Notes: a model not told the origin generated them from the sequence alone. A stretch of 64,000 bases of DNA from SIG603 sp964370775 (GCA_964370775.1 CAYJKT010000003.1:62001-126000), one strand, 5' to 3'. Positions 26,312-35,780 are shown, numbered from the stretch's first letter. Translations and numbers: made by a program.

Positions 26312-26833
26312 TTATTCTATTTGGTTTGCTAGGAGTTGGGCAGTTGTTTTCATATAGGTTTCCATGTTTAAGTCTTTTTTATTGTCAAAATCTGAAACAA
26401 TAATACACCCCATTGTGTCACCAGAGGCATTTATTGTTGCGATATATTCACTGGACTTTTCACTGCTGTCACAAATTTGTATGCTTTCCTTTGCAACTTG
26501 ATGCCTGTTATAACTTAAGAAATCTCTTAGTTTATCTGTTATATTCTTACCGCTTAGCTCTTTTTTTGAAGAACCAGAGACCGCAACTACCTTGTCTGTG
26601 TCGCTTATAATGCAGGCACACGACAACACTTTACTGATTGTAGAAGCATAAGTTTCTGCAATTTCTGTCATTTCGCCTACGGGTGAATACTTCTTAAATA
26701 TTACGTTTCCTTGAGCGTCTGTGAATATCTCTAAAGGGTTGCCCTCATTGATTTTTAAAGTCTTTCTGATTTCTTTTGGTATAACTATTCTTCCTAAGTC
26801 ATCTATACGTCTTACAATTCCAGTAGCTTTCAT
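26312..26833 (-). CDS. spoVT: Stage V sporulation transcription factor SpoVT
   Basis: 173 residues from the ATG at 26833 (GGAGGGC site; an upstream TTG at 26845 lies in that site and is rejected). Residues 1-52 are an AbrB-type DNA-binding swapped-hairpin (MKATGIVRRIDDLGRIVIPKEIR), and ~55-170 a GAF-like domain. SpoVT controls late forespore genes in endospore formers, so this gene marks the organism as spore-forming. Single gene; repeat E7 abuts its 3' end. Confidence 0.94.
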   Translation of the reverse strand: MKATGIVRRIDDLGRIVIPKEIRKTLKINEGNPLEIFTDAQGNVIFKKYSPVGEMTEIAETYASTISKVLSCACIISDTDKVVAVSGSSKKELSGKNITDKLRDFLSYNRHQVAKESIQICDSSEKSSEYIATINASGDTMGCIIVSDFDNKKDLNMETYMKTTAQLLANQIE

Positions 26834-26872
26834 TTTGCCCTCCAATAATTTAAAATCTTGATATTACCATTA

Positions 26873-26897
26873 TTTACTCGGGCAAGAATATTATTCA
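26873..26897 (-). promoter_or_regulatory. Possible forespore sigma-G-type promoter of spoVT
   Basis: On the minus strand TGAATA (26897-26892), then about 17 bases, then AATAATG. This loosely fits the sigma-G pattern expected for spoVT. Weak: the -10 match is poor. Confidence 0.3.
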
Positions 26898-26935
26898 TTG
26901 ATAGTCAAAATTTAATTTGAAAATTAATGTTAATT

Positions 26936-28045
26936 TTAGGAAATTAAGCGTTTTATATGGGTTGAATCTTGAAGAGCCTGAACATAATATAGAATTAATA
27001 CATCGTCTGAATTAGCCGTTAGAATCTCAATGTCTTCTGTGTAAAATCTTAGATCTACCACATTTATTTTGTCGTAATATGGAATTAAAAACGGAATAAA
27101 GCTATTGGCAATAGAATCTTTTATAACTGTTATTTCTTTGCCTGTGTTGTTGCCTGTTTCAATCTGTATTAAGGCTCTGTTATGCCCCATAAAATATGTG
27201 TATTGATCTTTTACTTTTAGGTTTTCTTTAAAATAGACTGAATTTAAGGTTTCATCAGTTTCTTTTATATACATAGTATATGGAATGTCATAGCCTACTA
27301 AATCATACCTTAAAATATCGTCTGCCCTTACACCAAAAAAGCAAGACTTTGAATATGTCGTACCTAAGAAACCGTCTGACACTTTTGTAACATTGTAATC
27401 GTCTACAATGCTTAAATTAAGCTCTTTTGCAATCTCTTTAAAGCCGATATATGCACCGTTGCTAGTCCAGTGGTGGTCGGTTCTGTAGTAGATATCTTCG
27501 TTTCCTTTTAATGCGTCTGTAAGGTCTACGTATTCATCTTTCAACAATTCTTCTGCAAACTGTTGAAAACTCGTCTCGTCATAAACGTTTGCATATTCAG
27601 GCATTTTATCGCTTAACACATGTGAAGCAGATGGAACTACGCTTATTACAACATTTTTATCTTTATTTTCATTTGCAAATTCATAAAAAACCGCTAAACT
27701 TTCACTCATATTTTCATCGGTTACATCTATTTTTTGAAAAATATAATCGTCCTCGCCTATATAAGCTCCGCCAATTTCTTTATAACCTAGAACCTTTTGT
27801 ACCTCTGCCTTAGCGCCTACAAAAAAAGTTCTAAGTGGCATATGATCGTTAAGGTACGTTTCAAAGTCTTTTGTCCAGTCGCCGTCTGTTAGTTCCTGGA
27901 ATGAAAACTTGGGGAATTTTTGCAAAGGGCGATTTTCCGCCGCCGAAAAACTTTCTTTTTCAGTTACAACCAACGCAATAAAGGCAGTAAAAATAAATAT
28001 TATAAAAGAAAAAGTGATTACTTTATATTGTGTTTTCTTATTCAT
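26936..28045 (-). CDS. DHHW/AlgX-like extracellular acetylation protein
   Basis: 369 residues with one N-terminal membrane anchor (about 10-29) and an outside SGNH-like domain carrying DHHW (YYRTDHHWTSNGAY). Family members transfer or process acetyl groups on exported polysaccharides together with an MBOAT acyltransferase, whose gene ends 10 bases upstream. Last gene of the four-gene acetylation operon (31013 to 26936). Confidence 0.88.
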   Translation of the reverse strand: MNKKTQYKVITFSFIIFIFTAFIALVVTEKESFSAAENRPLQKFPKFSFQELTDGDWTKDFETYLNDHMPLRTFFVGAKAEVQKVLGYKEIGGAYIGEDDYIFQKIDVTDENMSESLAVFYEFANENKDKNVVISVVPSASHVLSDKMPEYANVYDETSFQQFAEELLKDEYVDLTDALKGNEDIYYRTDHHWTSNGAYIGFKEIAKELNLSIVDDYNVTKVSDGFLGTTYSKSCFFGVRADDILRYDLVGYDIPYTMYIKETDETLNSVYFKENLKVKDQYTYFMGHNRALIQIETGNNTGKEITVIKDSIANSFIPFLIPYYDKINVVDLRFYTEDIEILTANSDDVLILYYVQALQDSTHIKRLIS

Positions 28046-28055
28046 TTAACTCACC

Positions 28056-29468
28056 TTAAAACCTAAAATATAAAAACGGATTGAATGTTTCACTAACTAA
28101 AAAGATTATTGAAACAAAGAAAAGGAACGCTACTACACAGTAAGAAATAACTCCATAGACTGTGCTATTATTGAATTTAACATTTAGTTTTTCAACTGTA
28201 TTTTTGACTATAGGAGTAGAACCAATAACACCCAATACAATTAAAACTAAAGCCGACGTGAAATAATAAATAAATGTTTCATCGAAAATTGCTACAAAAT
28301 CTGCACCAAAACCCTTAGAAACAAAGGCGAAGCACTCTGCTATGTCGTCATAGGCTAAAAATAACAAGCCTATGCACATTAGTATGTTTGTGTATAACAA
28401 TGAAACAATTTTAGGTACTTTATCTAGTATTTTTAAAAGGAATGCCCTTTCCATTACTATAAATATACCGCTCCACAAGCCCCAAAACACGTTTGTGAAT
28501 GTAGCACCGTGCCACAGGCCTGTTAAAAACCATACAAAGAAAAGGTTAAAATATGTTCTTGCAGGAGATTTACGATTTCCACCTAGTGGGAAGTAAACAT
28601 ATTCACGGAACCATGTTCCAAGCGACATATGCCACCTTCTCCAAAACTCTGTTATACTGTGTGATATAAACGGATAATTAAAGTTCTCGACAAATTTAAA
28701 CCCGAACATTTTTCCTAAACCAATTGCCATGTCGCTATAACCTGAAAAATCAAAATACAACTGCATTGGGAAAAGAATTATACCTAGCCATGCTGTCATC
28801 ACAGAGACATCCTCTAAATTCTGAATTGATGCCCAAAAATAGCCTAGGTTATTTGCTATTATCATTTTTTTAGAAAGACCAATTATAAACCTCGTTATAC
28901 CTTGAGCAAAAAGTTCAAAGCTTTCTTTTCGGTTGTCCATTTGGTCTTGAACGGTGATATACCTAACTATAGGACCTGCAACAAGTTGCGGGAACAGGGT
29001 AACATAGGTTGAAAAAGTAATAAAGCTCTTTTGTGGTGTTACCTCTCCCCTATAACAATCAATTGTATAAGACATCGATTGGAAAGTATAGAAGCTAATT
29101 CCAAGAGGTAGACCTAGGTTCAGCAAGGTGATTTCACTGCCGAATAAAGTATTTGTATTTACAATAAAAAAGTCTGCATACTTAAACGTAGCAAGCAGAC
29201 TTAAATTCACAATTATGCTAAAAAACAAAGCTCCTCTTTGAAGAAGCTTATTGTTTTTCTCTTTACCTTTTCCTATAAGCCGTCCACAAGCGTAGTCAAC
29301 TGTGGATGAAAATAGCATAAGTAAAATATATATAGGCTCACCCCACGCATAAAACATAAGACTACAGGCAAACAACACAAAGTTCTTTGCCTTTCGTGGC
29401 ACTATATAATATATTAAAATTGTAAGTGGCAGAAATAAAAATAGAAATAATACACTGGAAAAAAGCAT
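28056..29468 (-). CDS. MBOAT O-acyltransferase (AlgI-like)
   Basis: 470 residues, multi-pass membrane protein. It has the MBOAT signature region FWRRWHMSLGTWFREYVYFPLGG and the catalytic His region FLTGLWHGAT. AlgI-type proteins move acetyl groups across the membrane for O-acetylation of surface polymers. Immediate neighbours encode a DHHW protein, a DUF4358 lipoprotein and an SGNH hydrolase, the usual partners in Clostridia. The polymer acetylated is unknown. Confidence 0.94.
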   Translation of the reverse strand: MLFSSVLFLFLFLPLTILIYYIVPRKAKNFVLFACSLMFYAWGEPIYILLMLFSSTVDYACGRLIGKGKEKNNKLLQRGALFFSIIVNLSLLATFKYADFFIVNTNTLFGSEITLLNLGLPLGISFYTFQSMSYTIDCYRGEVTPQKSFITFSTYVTLFPQLVAGPIVRYITVQDQMDNRKESFELFAQGITRFIIGLSKKMIIANNLGYFWASIQNLEDVSVMTAWLGIILFPMQLYFDFSGYSDMAIGLGKMFGFKFVENFNYPFISHSITEFWRRWHMSLGTWFREYVYFPLGGNRKSPARTYFNLFFVWFLTGLWHGATFTNVFWGLWSGIFIVMERAFLLKILDKVPKIVSLLYTNILMCIGLLFLAYDDIAECFAFVSKGFGADFVAIFDETFIYYFTSALVLIVLGVIGSTPIVKNTVEKLNVKFNNSTVYGVISYCVVAFLFFVSIIFLVSETFNPFLYFRF

Positions 29469-29480
29469 GGATCTCCCTCT

Positions 29481-29975
29481 TTATTCTGTTACACTGTTGT
29501 TAAATGCTGTAACTATCTCGTCTTTAGTCTCGCTATCAAAAATTAGGTACATAACATATACACCAGATTGATAAACAGAGGCATTTTCAACGTTCTCATA
29601 TTCTTCTGGTAAATAATCTGCATATGTTTGCTTAATATCAGCTTGATTTTGCATAGAAGTTTCAACTTGTGACTTTAGAGTTTTAGCGTCTTCCTCTGAA
29701 TTAGCCTTAATAATTCCAATTTCATTTAATGAAGTGCTAACGGCTGATGTATTCACGGCAAAAGACTCAACTATTTCAAAGTCAACGTCTGATAAAGCCT
29801 CTGCCTTAACTCTTGCATCGTCCATAGTGGCCATGCTGTTTAATTCGTCTTCAAAATCTTTCATAGTTTCAGTCATAACTTCGCCCGCACTTAAATCACT
29901 GCGGTAAGAAACTTCTGCGCTACAAGCTGTGAAAGTCATGATAATTGCTATAATTGGTAAAATAATTTTTTTCAT
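29481..29975 (-). CDS. DUF4358 lipoprotein
   Basis: 164 residues. The lipoprotein signal has lipobox FTAC (Cys 18), followed by a mostly helical domain that fits DUF4358: ESFAVNTSAVSTSLNEIGIIKA, then the end YVMYLIFDSETKDEIV. Function unsettled; repeatedly found with MBOAT/SGNH acetylation genes, as here. It starts 3 bases after the SGNH gene and stops 12 bases before the MBOAT gene. Exposed on the outer face of the membrane. Confidence 0.82.
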   Translation of the reverse strand: MKKIILPIIAIIMTFTACSAEVSYRSDLSAGEVMTETMKDFEDELNSMATMDDARVKAEALSDVDFEIVESFAVNTSAVSTSLNEIGIIKANSEEDAKTLKSQVETSMQNQADIKQTYADYLPEEYENVENASVYQSGVYVMYLIFDSETKDEIVTAFNNSVTE

Positions 29976-29978
29976 ATT

Positions 29979-31013
29979 CTATTCCTCAAATTTATGTGTT
30001 TTTATGAAGTCTAACTCCGCTTGTAGACCTGCCGGACTAAGGTGCAATTCATCCCCATTGTGTAGTTCATATTTCAAATCACCGTTTTCATTTTGGAAAA
30101 TTGGTGCAGAATTTAAGAACTTAATTCCCATTTGATCGCACATCTTAGCAAAAAGATAGTTAGCTTTGTTTATTCTTGTGTTTGAAAGGCTTATTTTATA
30201 CTCGTAATTTTCTCCAACTGGGAATACAGATTGAACTATTATTTTAGTATCTGGTGATGCCTCCATTATTGAGTTAAGAAGTTTTACGTATTCTCCTACA
30301 TAATATTCAACATCATCTTCAATATAGAATCCAATTCCATTTAGACCTAGAGTAATTACCATATATTCAGGCTTATACATTGCGGCTGCATCTTTAATAA
30401 GCATATCCTCAGAATAACCTGTGTCTATATTGTAAGTATTTATTTTTCCTATGTCATTGTTTGCATTTGTCAGCATTAAAGTTCCGCTAGTTGGTGTCCA
30501 AACTTGCTCTTTTCCTGCACTGTCTGGCAACATATCATAGAACATTAAACCATAAGTAGTTGACTCTCCAACGAAAACTATGTCTCTGATATAGTCGTCT
30601 CCTGCGTCTTCTGTTTCAGTCAATATTGTGTCTGGGAACATGCCATCTAGGCTAAATACACCTTGTGTAAAATCTATACCATCTGTAGAAATATCTATTT
30701 CAGACATGTCTGTGATAGTTTGAGTTTTTTCAGGTTCCGGTGTAGGCGTTGGTGCTACACTTGATTGTGGTTCTTGTGAGCTTTCGGTTTCTTGTTGTGA
30801 AGATTCTTCTTGACTACTCACGATAGGCATTTCACTACTTTCTTGCAAAGGCATTATTTTACTAAAGTCAAATAATAAAACAAATGCCAAAAAAACGCCC
30901 GCTACTAATATTACGCATATCTGGAATATAATAGCCGCATTTCTTGCGAAAAAGCCACGTGAATATCCATAGCTATAATCATTATCTTTATCGTATTTTT
31001 TTTTGTTAAACAT
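29979..31013 (-). CDS. Membrane-anchored SGNH/GDSL-type esterase
   Basis: 344 residues: membrane helix at about 24-50, a Ser/Gln/Pro-rich linker (about 55-100) and an outside SGNH domain. The block I motif is FVGESTTYGLM (Ser of GES), a later block is LGLNGIGF, and block V is GDELHLSPAG (Asp-x-x-His). Likely O-acetyl-esterase or transferase acting on cell-surface polysaccharide with the MBOAT protein. First gene of its operon. Confidence 0.87.
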   Translation of the reverse strand: MFNKKKYDKDNDYSYGYSRGFFARNAAIIFQICVILVAGVFLAFVLLFDFSKIMPLQESSEMPIVSSQEESSQQETESSQEPQSSVAPTPTPEPEKTQTITDMSEIDISTDGIDFTQGVFSLDGMFPDTILTETEDAGDDYIRDIVFVGESTTYGLMFYDMLPDSAGKEQVWTPTSGTLMLTNANNDIGKINTYNIDTGYSEDMLIKDAAAMYKPEYMVITLGLNGIGFYIEDDVEYYVGEYVKLLNSIMEASPDTKIIVQSVFPVGENYEYKISLSNTRINKANYLFAKMCDQMGIKFLNSAPIFQNENGDLKYELHNGDELHLSPAGLQAELDFIKTHKFEE

Positions 31014-31107
31014 TCATATTCTCCTATGTGCTATTATTCTACTTAATTCTACATTATTTTATTTTCTTTGTCAAGGAAAGATGAAAGTTTTAATTTGTAT
31101 TCTCTGT

Positions 31108-31881
31108 TTATACCATAAACTGGTTTTTTTTGTTATATAGTGTCATGTATCCTAAATAAAGAGACATAAAAACAGACAAACAAACTACGGCAGAAATGCA
31201 AATTAACACAGATATTTGATATACAATTGCATTTGTTGGTAATTCGCCTGATAATATCTGTCCTGTCATCATGCCTGGGAGTGAGACTATTCCCATTCCT
31301 AACATTGAATTAAGCGTAGGCAAAAGGGCTGTCTCTAGTGCAGAGTTTACCATTGGCAACAAAATTTTCTTAGGAGTAGCCGATTGATTTAGTAAGGTTT
31401 CAATTTGAAGTTTTGATTCTTTTATTTTAGCCATAAAAGACTTTACCCCTAAAGAAATTCCTGTCATTGCGTTTCCTAAAATCATTCCGCTAATAGGTAT
31501 GATATACTGTGGGTTAAACACGTTTTGTCCTATTACCACTCCAACAAAGAAAAGGATTATCAGCAATGCCGAACTTATAAGACTTAAGGCTATAATTAAC
31601 TTAAATTTTTTGTTAAGCCCCTTATTAACAGAGAAAATTCTGCTAAGGGCAAAACCTAGCATTGCAACAATATAAAGGCTTACTAATATCTCCGATGGAT
31701 TTTCTATTAAATACATTAGTATGTAGCCAGCAATTGTCAGTTGCAATGTCATTCTAATGCTTGCAATTACAAGTAGTTTAGTTTGTTTAATCTTTGCTAT
31801 TTTCATGATTATGCTTACAATAATCAATAATATGTATATCAAAACAAAATTAATTAGGCTTATTACAACTGCGTTATCCAC
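31108..31881 (-). CDS. FetB-like metal-exporter permease
   Basis: 257 residues from a GTG at 31881; GGAGGTGA six bases upstream decides this start over the TTG at 31896. Six or seven hydrophobic segments; the UPF0014/FetB pattern includes IASIRMTLQLTIAGYIL and ILGNAMTGISLGVK. FetAB exports iron in Escherichia coli; clostridial members may carry other metals. The start overlaps the end of fetA by eight bases. Confidence 0.85.
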   Translation of the reverse strand: MDNAVVISLINFVLIYILLIIVSIIMKIAKIKQTKLLVIASIRMTLQLTIAGYILMYLIENPSEILVSLYIVAMLGFALSRIFSVNKGLNKKFKLIIALSLISSALLIILFFVGVVIGQNVFNPQYIIPISGMILGNAMTGISLGVKSFMAKIKESKLQIETLLNQSATPKKILLPMVNSALETALLPTLNSMLGMGIVSLPGMMTGQILSGELPTNAIVYQISVLICISAVVCLSVFMSLYLGYMTLYNKKNQFMV

Positions 31882-32488
31882 TAACGTCACCTCCAAGTAA
31901 AATTATATTCTTAGCAAATTTATCTACTATATCTTTATCGTGGCTTATGATTATAAGAGTTTTCTCTTTTGCAAATTCAATTATGTTAGAAAGAACTCTT
32001 TGAGCTACCTCTTTATCGAGTGCGCTTGTTGGTTCATCTAGCATTATTACATTTGATGGCATAGAAAGACAAATTGCTATGTATACTCTTTGTTTTTCAC
32101 CACCAGAGAGCGAGTCACAGTTTTTATCAAGGTCAAAATTTGCCTCACAAATATTCAGATACTTTTTCATCTCTTCTTCTGTAATTTTACAATCGCAATA
32201 ATTATTAAAGCTTACAAAATTCTCTTTTATAGTTTCTGCAAACAAAAATGGTGTCTGTGATATTAGTTTAATTTCTTTTCTAAGTTTTATAGTGTCATAT
32301 TCATCAAGTAATTTTTCATTGTAGTAAACCTTTCCTGCACTAGGGTTTGCAGTGGCATTAAAAATTTTTAGAAGAGTGCTTTTGCCACAACCGCTAGGTC
32401 CTACTAAAAAATTGACTGTATTCTTTTCTATTAATATATCGGGATACTCAATAAAATTCATAAATTTTAAATTTTTTGTCTTAATCAT
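31874..32488 (-). CDS. FetA-like metal-exporter ATPase
   Basis: 204 residues, a compact ABC ATPase. Walker A GPSGCGKST, signature LSGGEKQRVYIA and Walker B VIMLDEPTSALD are intact. Paired with the FetB-like permease it should form a metal exporter. The divergent padR gene starts 109 bases away and may regulate it. Confidence 0.87.
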   Translation of the reverse strand: MIKTKNLKFMNFIEYPDILIEKNTVNFLVGPSGCGKSTLLKIFNATANPSAGKVYYNEKLLDEYDTIKLRKEIKLISQTPFLFAETIKENFVSFNNYCDCKITEEEMKKYLNICEANFDLDKNCDSLSGGEKQRVYIAICLSMPSNVIMLDEPTSALDKEVAQRVLSNIIEFAKEKTLIIISHDKDIVDKFAKNIILLGGDVSG

Positions 32489-32507
32489 AAAATCCCCATT
32501 CTTTCAC

Positions 32508-32536
32508 TTGATTTTTAACTTTTTCTGTTGTATAAT
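32508..32536 (+). promoter_or_regulatory. Sigma-A-type promoter of the padR gene
   Basis: TTGATT (32508-32513), 17-base spacer, TATAAT (32531-32536), followed by a 61-base leader to the ATG at 32598. Confidence 0.65.
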
Positions 32537-32565
32537 ATACGTAACTAAATTAGATATCGGTTTTC

Positions 32566-32582
32566 GTTATTAATATAATAAC
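32566..32582. promoter_or_regulatory. Possible operator in the padR leader
   Basis: GTTATTAATATAATAAC, a perfect seven-base dyad around ATA, immediately before the padR ribosome site. A likely autoregulatory site for PadR, which commonly represses its own gene. Confidence 0.4.
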
Positions 32583-32597
32583 ATACGGAGGATAAAA

Positions 32598-32900
32598 ATG
32601 CAAGACCCAATTTTAAGAAAACTTTTTTTAGGTTTTATACAGATACATATTCTACACCACGCAAAAAAAGCACCTGTTTTTGGTGCTTTTATGACAGAAG
32701 AACTTAAAAACCACGGCTATGACATTAGCCCTGGAACTTTATATCCTATTTTTCACAATCTTGAAAAATACGGGCTTCTTTCGTCTTACACACAAGTGGT
32801 AGACGGAAAAACACGTAAATACTATAAAATAACAACACAAGGTGAAGCCACCTTAAAAGAAGCTAAAAACAAGGCTGAAGAACTCACAAAAGAACTTTAA
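32598..32900 (+). CDS. PadR-family transcriptional regulator
   Basis: 100 residues, a minimal winged-helix PadR: FGAFMTEELKNHGYDISPGTLYPIFHNLEKYGLL with the GTLYP recognition helix, then the wing KTRKYYKITTQG and a short dimerisation helix. The effector is unknown. It is divergent from fetAB, a frequent arrangement for local control. Its stop is three bases from the sigK stop (convergent). Confidence 0.9.
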   Translation: MQDPILRKLFLGFIQIHILHHAKKAPVFGAFMTEELKNHGYDISPGTLYPIFHNLEKYGLLSSYTQVVDGKTRKYYKITTQGEATLKEAKNKAEELTKEL

Positions 32901-32903
32901 TTA

Positions 32904-33602
32904 TTATAAAAATTTATCAAAATTATTAAATTCTACTTTCAGCTTATCGATGGCTCTTTTTTCTAATCTTGACACATAAGATCTTGAAATTTTCATATGT
33001 TTTGCAACCTCTCTTTGTGTTAAAGGTTTTTGTCCATATAGGCCATATCTCAAAATTAAAATTTTCTTTTCTCTGCCAATTAAATTCTTTTCTATGAATT
33101 TGTACAGATTAGCAGACTTAATTTTTAAATCTATGTCGTCTACAATATTATCATCATGATACATTGTGTCTATAATTGTCAAGGCGTTTCCGTCTTTATC
33201 GCTGTCTATTGGCTCGTTAAGAGATATATCTTGCGAACTTTTTTTAAGGCTTCTAAAGTGCATTAAGACCTCGTTTTCTACACATCTCGAAGCATAACTT
33301 GAAAGCCTAGTTCCTTTGTCGGGTTTAAAGCTATCTATAGCTTTTATAAGACCTATAGTACCAATAGATATTAAATCGTCTTGTTCGCTTCCTGGAGTAT
33401 AATATTTTTTTATTACATGAGCTACCAATCTTAGGTTATGCTCAATTAATTTTTGTCTTGCGTTTAAGTCTCCTTTACTCATAAGCTCTAAGTACTTTTT
33501 CTCATCACTAGCAGACAACGCCTTTGGGAACGACCCTGCCCCAGTAACGTGAAGCACAAACATAATCAGCGACGAGAACAATTCAAACAAATTATATATC
33601 AT
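32904..33602 (-). CDS. sigK: Sporulation sigma factor SigK
   Basis: 232 residues. It starts with the SigK-type pro-sequence and hydrophobic N-terminus (MIYNLFELFSSLIMFVL), then region 2 (HNLRLVAHVIKKYYTPGSEQDDLISIGTIGLIKAID) and region 4 (QREVAKHMKISRSYVSRLEKRA). SigK drives late mother-cell genes for coat and cortex. The reading frame is intact, so no skin element interrupts it. GAGGTG precedes the ATG. Confidence 0.94.
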   Translation of the reverse strand: MIYNLFELFSSLIMFVLHVTGAGSFPKALSASDEKKYLELMSKGDLNARQKLIEHNLRLVAHVIKKYYTPGSEQDDLISIGTIGLIKAIDSFKPDKGTRLSSYASRCVENEVLMHFRSLKKSSQDISLNEPIDSDKDGNALTIIDTMYHDDNIVDDIDLKIKSANLYKFIEKNLIGREKKILILRYGLYGQKPLTQREVAKHMKISRSYVSRLEKRAIDKLKVEFNNFDKFL

Positions 33603-33804
33603 TTCTACACCTCATTTCATAAACATTTATATGCGTTTTATCTTAGAATTTATACGAAATAATATATCTTCAAAAATAATATATAATTAATACTAAATAT
33701 ACCTGTATAGTATGTATATGTTTGTATTTACACACAATTTATTTTTTAGGTTGAGTATGATATAATTACTATATATCTTAATTTATAATCTAATGGAGTT
33801 TTCA

Positions 33805-35109
33805 ATGTTAAATAAATATAGAGACTGGTTGCAAAATACACCAGTACAAAAAAAGTTTTTACCAACACAAATATTAATAGTTTTGTTCGTTGTAATGATC
33901 AGCCTAGGTGCAATTTGGTCTGTAGTAACAATAAATCAAATGTCACATAAAGTATTTACCGAAAATGTAGAGAATACAGAACAATTAAATGAGATAATCA
34001 GAACCATGTATCGTTGTAGAGTTGGCGGAAGAGATATTCTTTTGCAAGAGGACGAGGAAATGGTTCAAGTTTTGTATGACCAATACATAGAGGATTTTAA
34101 TACACTAGACACCTTAATGGATGAATATTTAGATAGACTTAATGGTGAAGATCAAGAAGTTTTTAGCTTTATTATAACAGAGAAAAATAAATATAAAGAT
34201 AGCATGATTTTATCCGCAGATATTAAAATGGATGGCGGAGACTATGATTTAGCATTGGAAGCCTTGCAGATTGTTACCCCTATAGCCACCGCTTTTTTCG
34301 ACAGCGTTGACAATTATTTAGCTCAAGAAAAACAAATAATGGAAGAAGTTTTAATCGAAAACGAAGTAGCTGTAAATATGTCTTTGATAATGTCTGTAAT
34401 AGTGTTAATAGTGGTAATTATTCTTCTTTTACTATCGATGAGAATTTTCACTAAGAGCATGAGCCGTAATCTTGAAGAGCTTGAGTCCTCGGTTTCAGAA
34501 ATTGCAACAACTGGAAACATGAGCGTAAAAATACCTGATCATCTATTCACTAAAGATGAAGTGGGAAGCATAGCAAGAGTTGTAGATGAACTTAAAACCA
34601 TGTTGCTTGAATATTCTTTTAAAGATTCACTTACAGGCGGATACAACGCAAAAGCATATCACCATGAATTAGTAGAACTGTTCGAGAATGACGATAGAAA
34701 AAAATTCTGGTGTGCTATTTTTGATATGAATAACCTTAAAATGATTAACGACAAATTTGGGCATATTGATGGTGACCTTGTAATTAAAAAAGCTTACTCA
34801 ATATTGATGTCTAGTTTTGGTAAATATGGAAAAATTTACAGGGTAGGCGGCGACGAATTTGTGGCTATACTTAAGGATTGTACAGAAGTCGATATTGAAG
34901 CTGCCGTTACTAATATGAATAATAAAATTGAGCGTGAGAATAGAGGCGCTGAATATTATTTCTCGCTAGCGTGGGGTTATGAAGAGTTCACAGGTAAAAG
35001 CAGAGACGAGTTCAACAAGCATTTCAATGATGTAGACAAAAAAATGTATAAGAACAAGAATGAACTCAAACGCCAAAGGTATCAATCGAGGGTATCCTCG
35101 ACAATATAA
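33805..35109 (+). CDS. Membrane diguanylate cyclase (4-helix sensor, HAMP, GGDEF)
   Basis: 434 residues from the ATG at 33805 (GGAG six bases upstream, better than the ATG at 33793). TM1 at about 20-40, an outside four-helix-bundle sensor (about 41-190), TM2 (about 193-214), HAMP (about 215-268) and a GGDEF domain with FDMNNLKMINDKFGHIDGD and an intact RVGGDEF. It should make cyclic di-GMP in response to an outside signal. No RxxD inhibitory site precedes GGDEF. The ferredoxin-arsenate-reductase fusion starts 11 bases downstream. Confidence 0.9.
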   Translation: MLNKYRDWLQNTPVQKKFLPTQILIVLFVVMISLGAIWSVVTINQMSHKVFTENVENTEQLNEIIRTMYRCRVGGRDILLQEDEEMVQVLYDQYIEDFNTLDTLMDEYLDRLNGEDQEVFSFIITEKNKYKDSMILSADIKMDGGDYDLALEALQIVTPIATAFFDSVDNYLAQEKQIMEEVLIENEVAVNMSLIMSVIVLIVVIILLLLSMRIFTKSMSRNLEELESSVSEIATTGNMSVKIPDHLFTKDEVGSIARVVDELKTMLLEYSFKDSLTGGYNAKAYHHELVELFENDDRKKFWCAIFDMNNLKMINDKFGHIDGDLVIKKAYSILMSSFGKYGKIYRVGGDEFVAILKDCTEVDIEAAVTNMNNKIERENRGAEYYFSLAWGYEEFTGKSRDEFNKHFNDVDKKMYKNKNELKRQRYQSRVSSTI

Positions 35110-35120
35110 GGAGAATTAAT

Positions 35121-35774
35121 ATGAGTCAAACTTGGTATCCTGTCATAGATTATGATAAATGTATAGGTTGTATGGCATGTAACGATATGTGTAAACATGG
35201 AGTTTATAAGCCTAAAGAGGATGGTTCTGCACCAAAGGTTGTTTATGGCAATGGTTGTGTGCATGGTTGCCATGGCTGCGAAAAACAATGTCCTGTAGAA
35301 GCTATTCATTATCATGGCGACGACGGTAGTTTAGATTTAGATTATGATTATGAAAACTATAAGCCAGAGATAAAGTGTGAGGGCAAGCCTAAAGTAGCCT
35401 TTGTTTGTAACCATAACTCATGCAGAAGCCAAATAGCTGAAGCCTTAGGTAAAATTTTGGCATCTGATGTGTTCGACAGCTATTCAGCCGGAACAATAAT
35501 TAAGAGCCAAATTAACCAAGATGCAGTAAGGCTAATGAAAGAGATTTACGATGTTGACATGGAAAAGACACAGTTTAATAAGACTGTAGACGACATTCCA
35601 CAGCCAGATGTAGTTATATTTATGGGTTGCAATGTAAGTTGCCCTAACGTACCCTGTCAGTACGCCGAAAACTGGGGACTAGACGACCCTAGCGGCAAAG
35701 ATGATGAAATGTTCAAGTTCACAATTTCATCAATAGCACAGAACATGCAAAAACTAAAAGAAAAACTTAAATAA
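35121..35774 (+). CDS. Ferredoxin fused to arsenate-reductase-like (LMW phosphatase) domain
   Basis: 217 residues. The N-terminal ~75 residues carry CIGCMACNDMC and CVHGCHGCEKQCP, a two-cluster ferredoxin pattern. From ~95 a low-molecular-weight phosphatase domain starts with the P-loop VCNHNSCRSQIAEA (C-x5-R) and continues with MGCNVSCPNVPC and WGLDDPSG, the arsenate-reductase version, with extra Cys for a disulfide relay. The fusion suggests reduction of arsenate, or of the enzyme disulfide, driven by ferredoxin rather than thioredoxin; that is inference. No arsenite exporter or ArsR is nearby. Confidence 0.87.
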   Translation: MSQTWYPVIDYDKCIGCMACNDMCKHGVYKPKEDGSAPKVVYGNGCVHGCHGCEKQCPVEAIHYHGDDGSLDLDYDYENYKPEIKCEGKPKVAFVCNHNSCRSQIAEALGKILASDVFDSYSAGTIIKSQINQDAVRLMKEIYDVDMEKTQFNKTVDDIPQPDVVIFMGCNVSCPNVPCQYAENWGLDDPSGKDDEMFKFTISSIAQNMQKLKEKLK

Positions 35775-35780
35775 TAACAA

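Noticed and set aside
32904..33602. Skin-element interruption of sigK
   Set aside because: The frame is continuous through regions 2 and 4, so no excision element is needed.
35121..35774. Arsenic resistance operon
   Set aside because: No ArsR, ArsB or Acr3 gene in the window; only the reductase-like domain is present.
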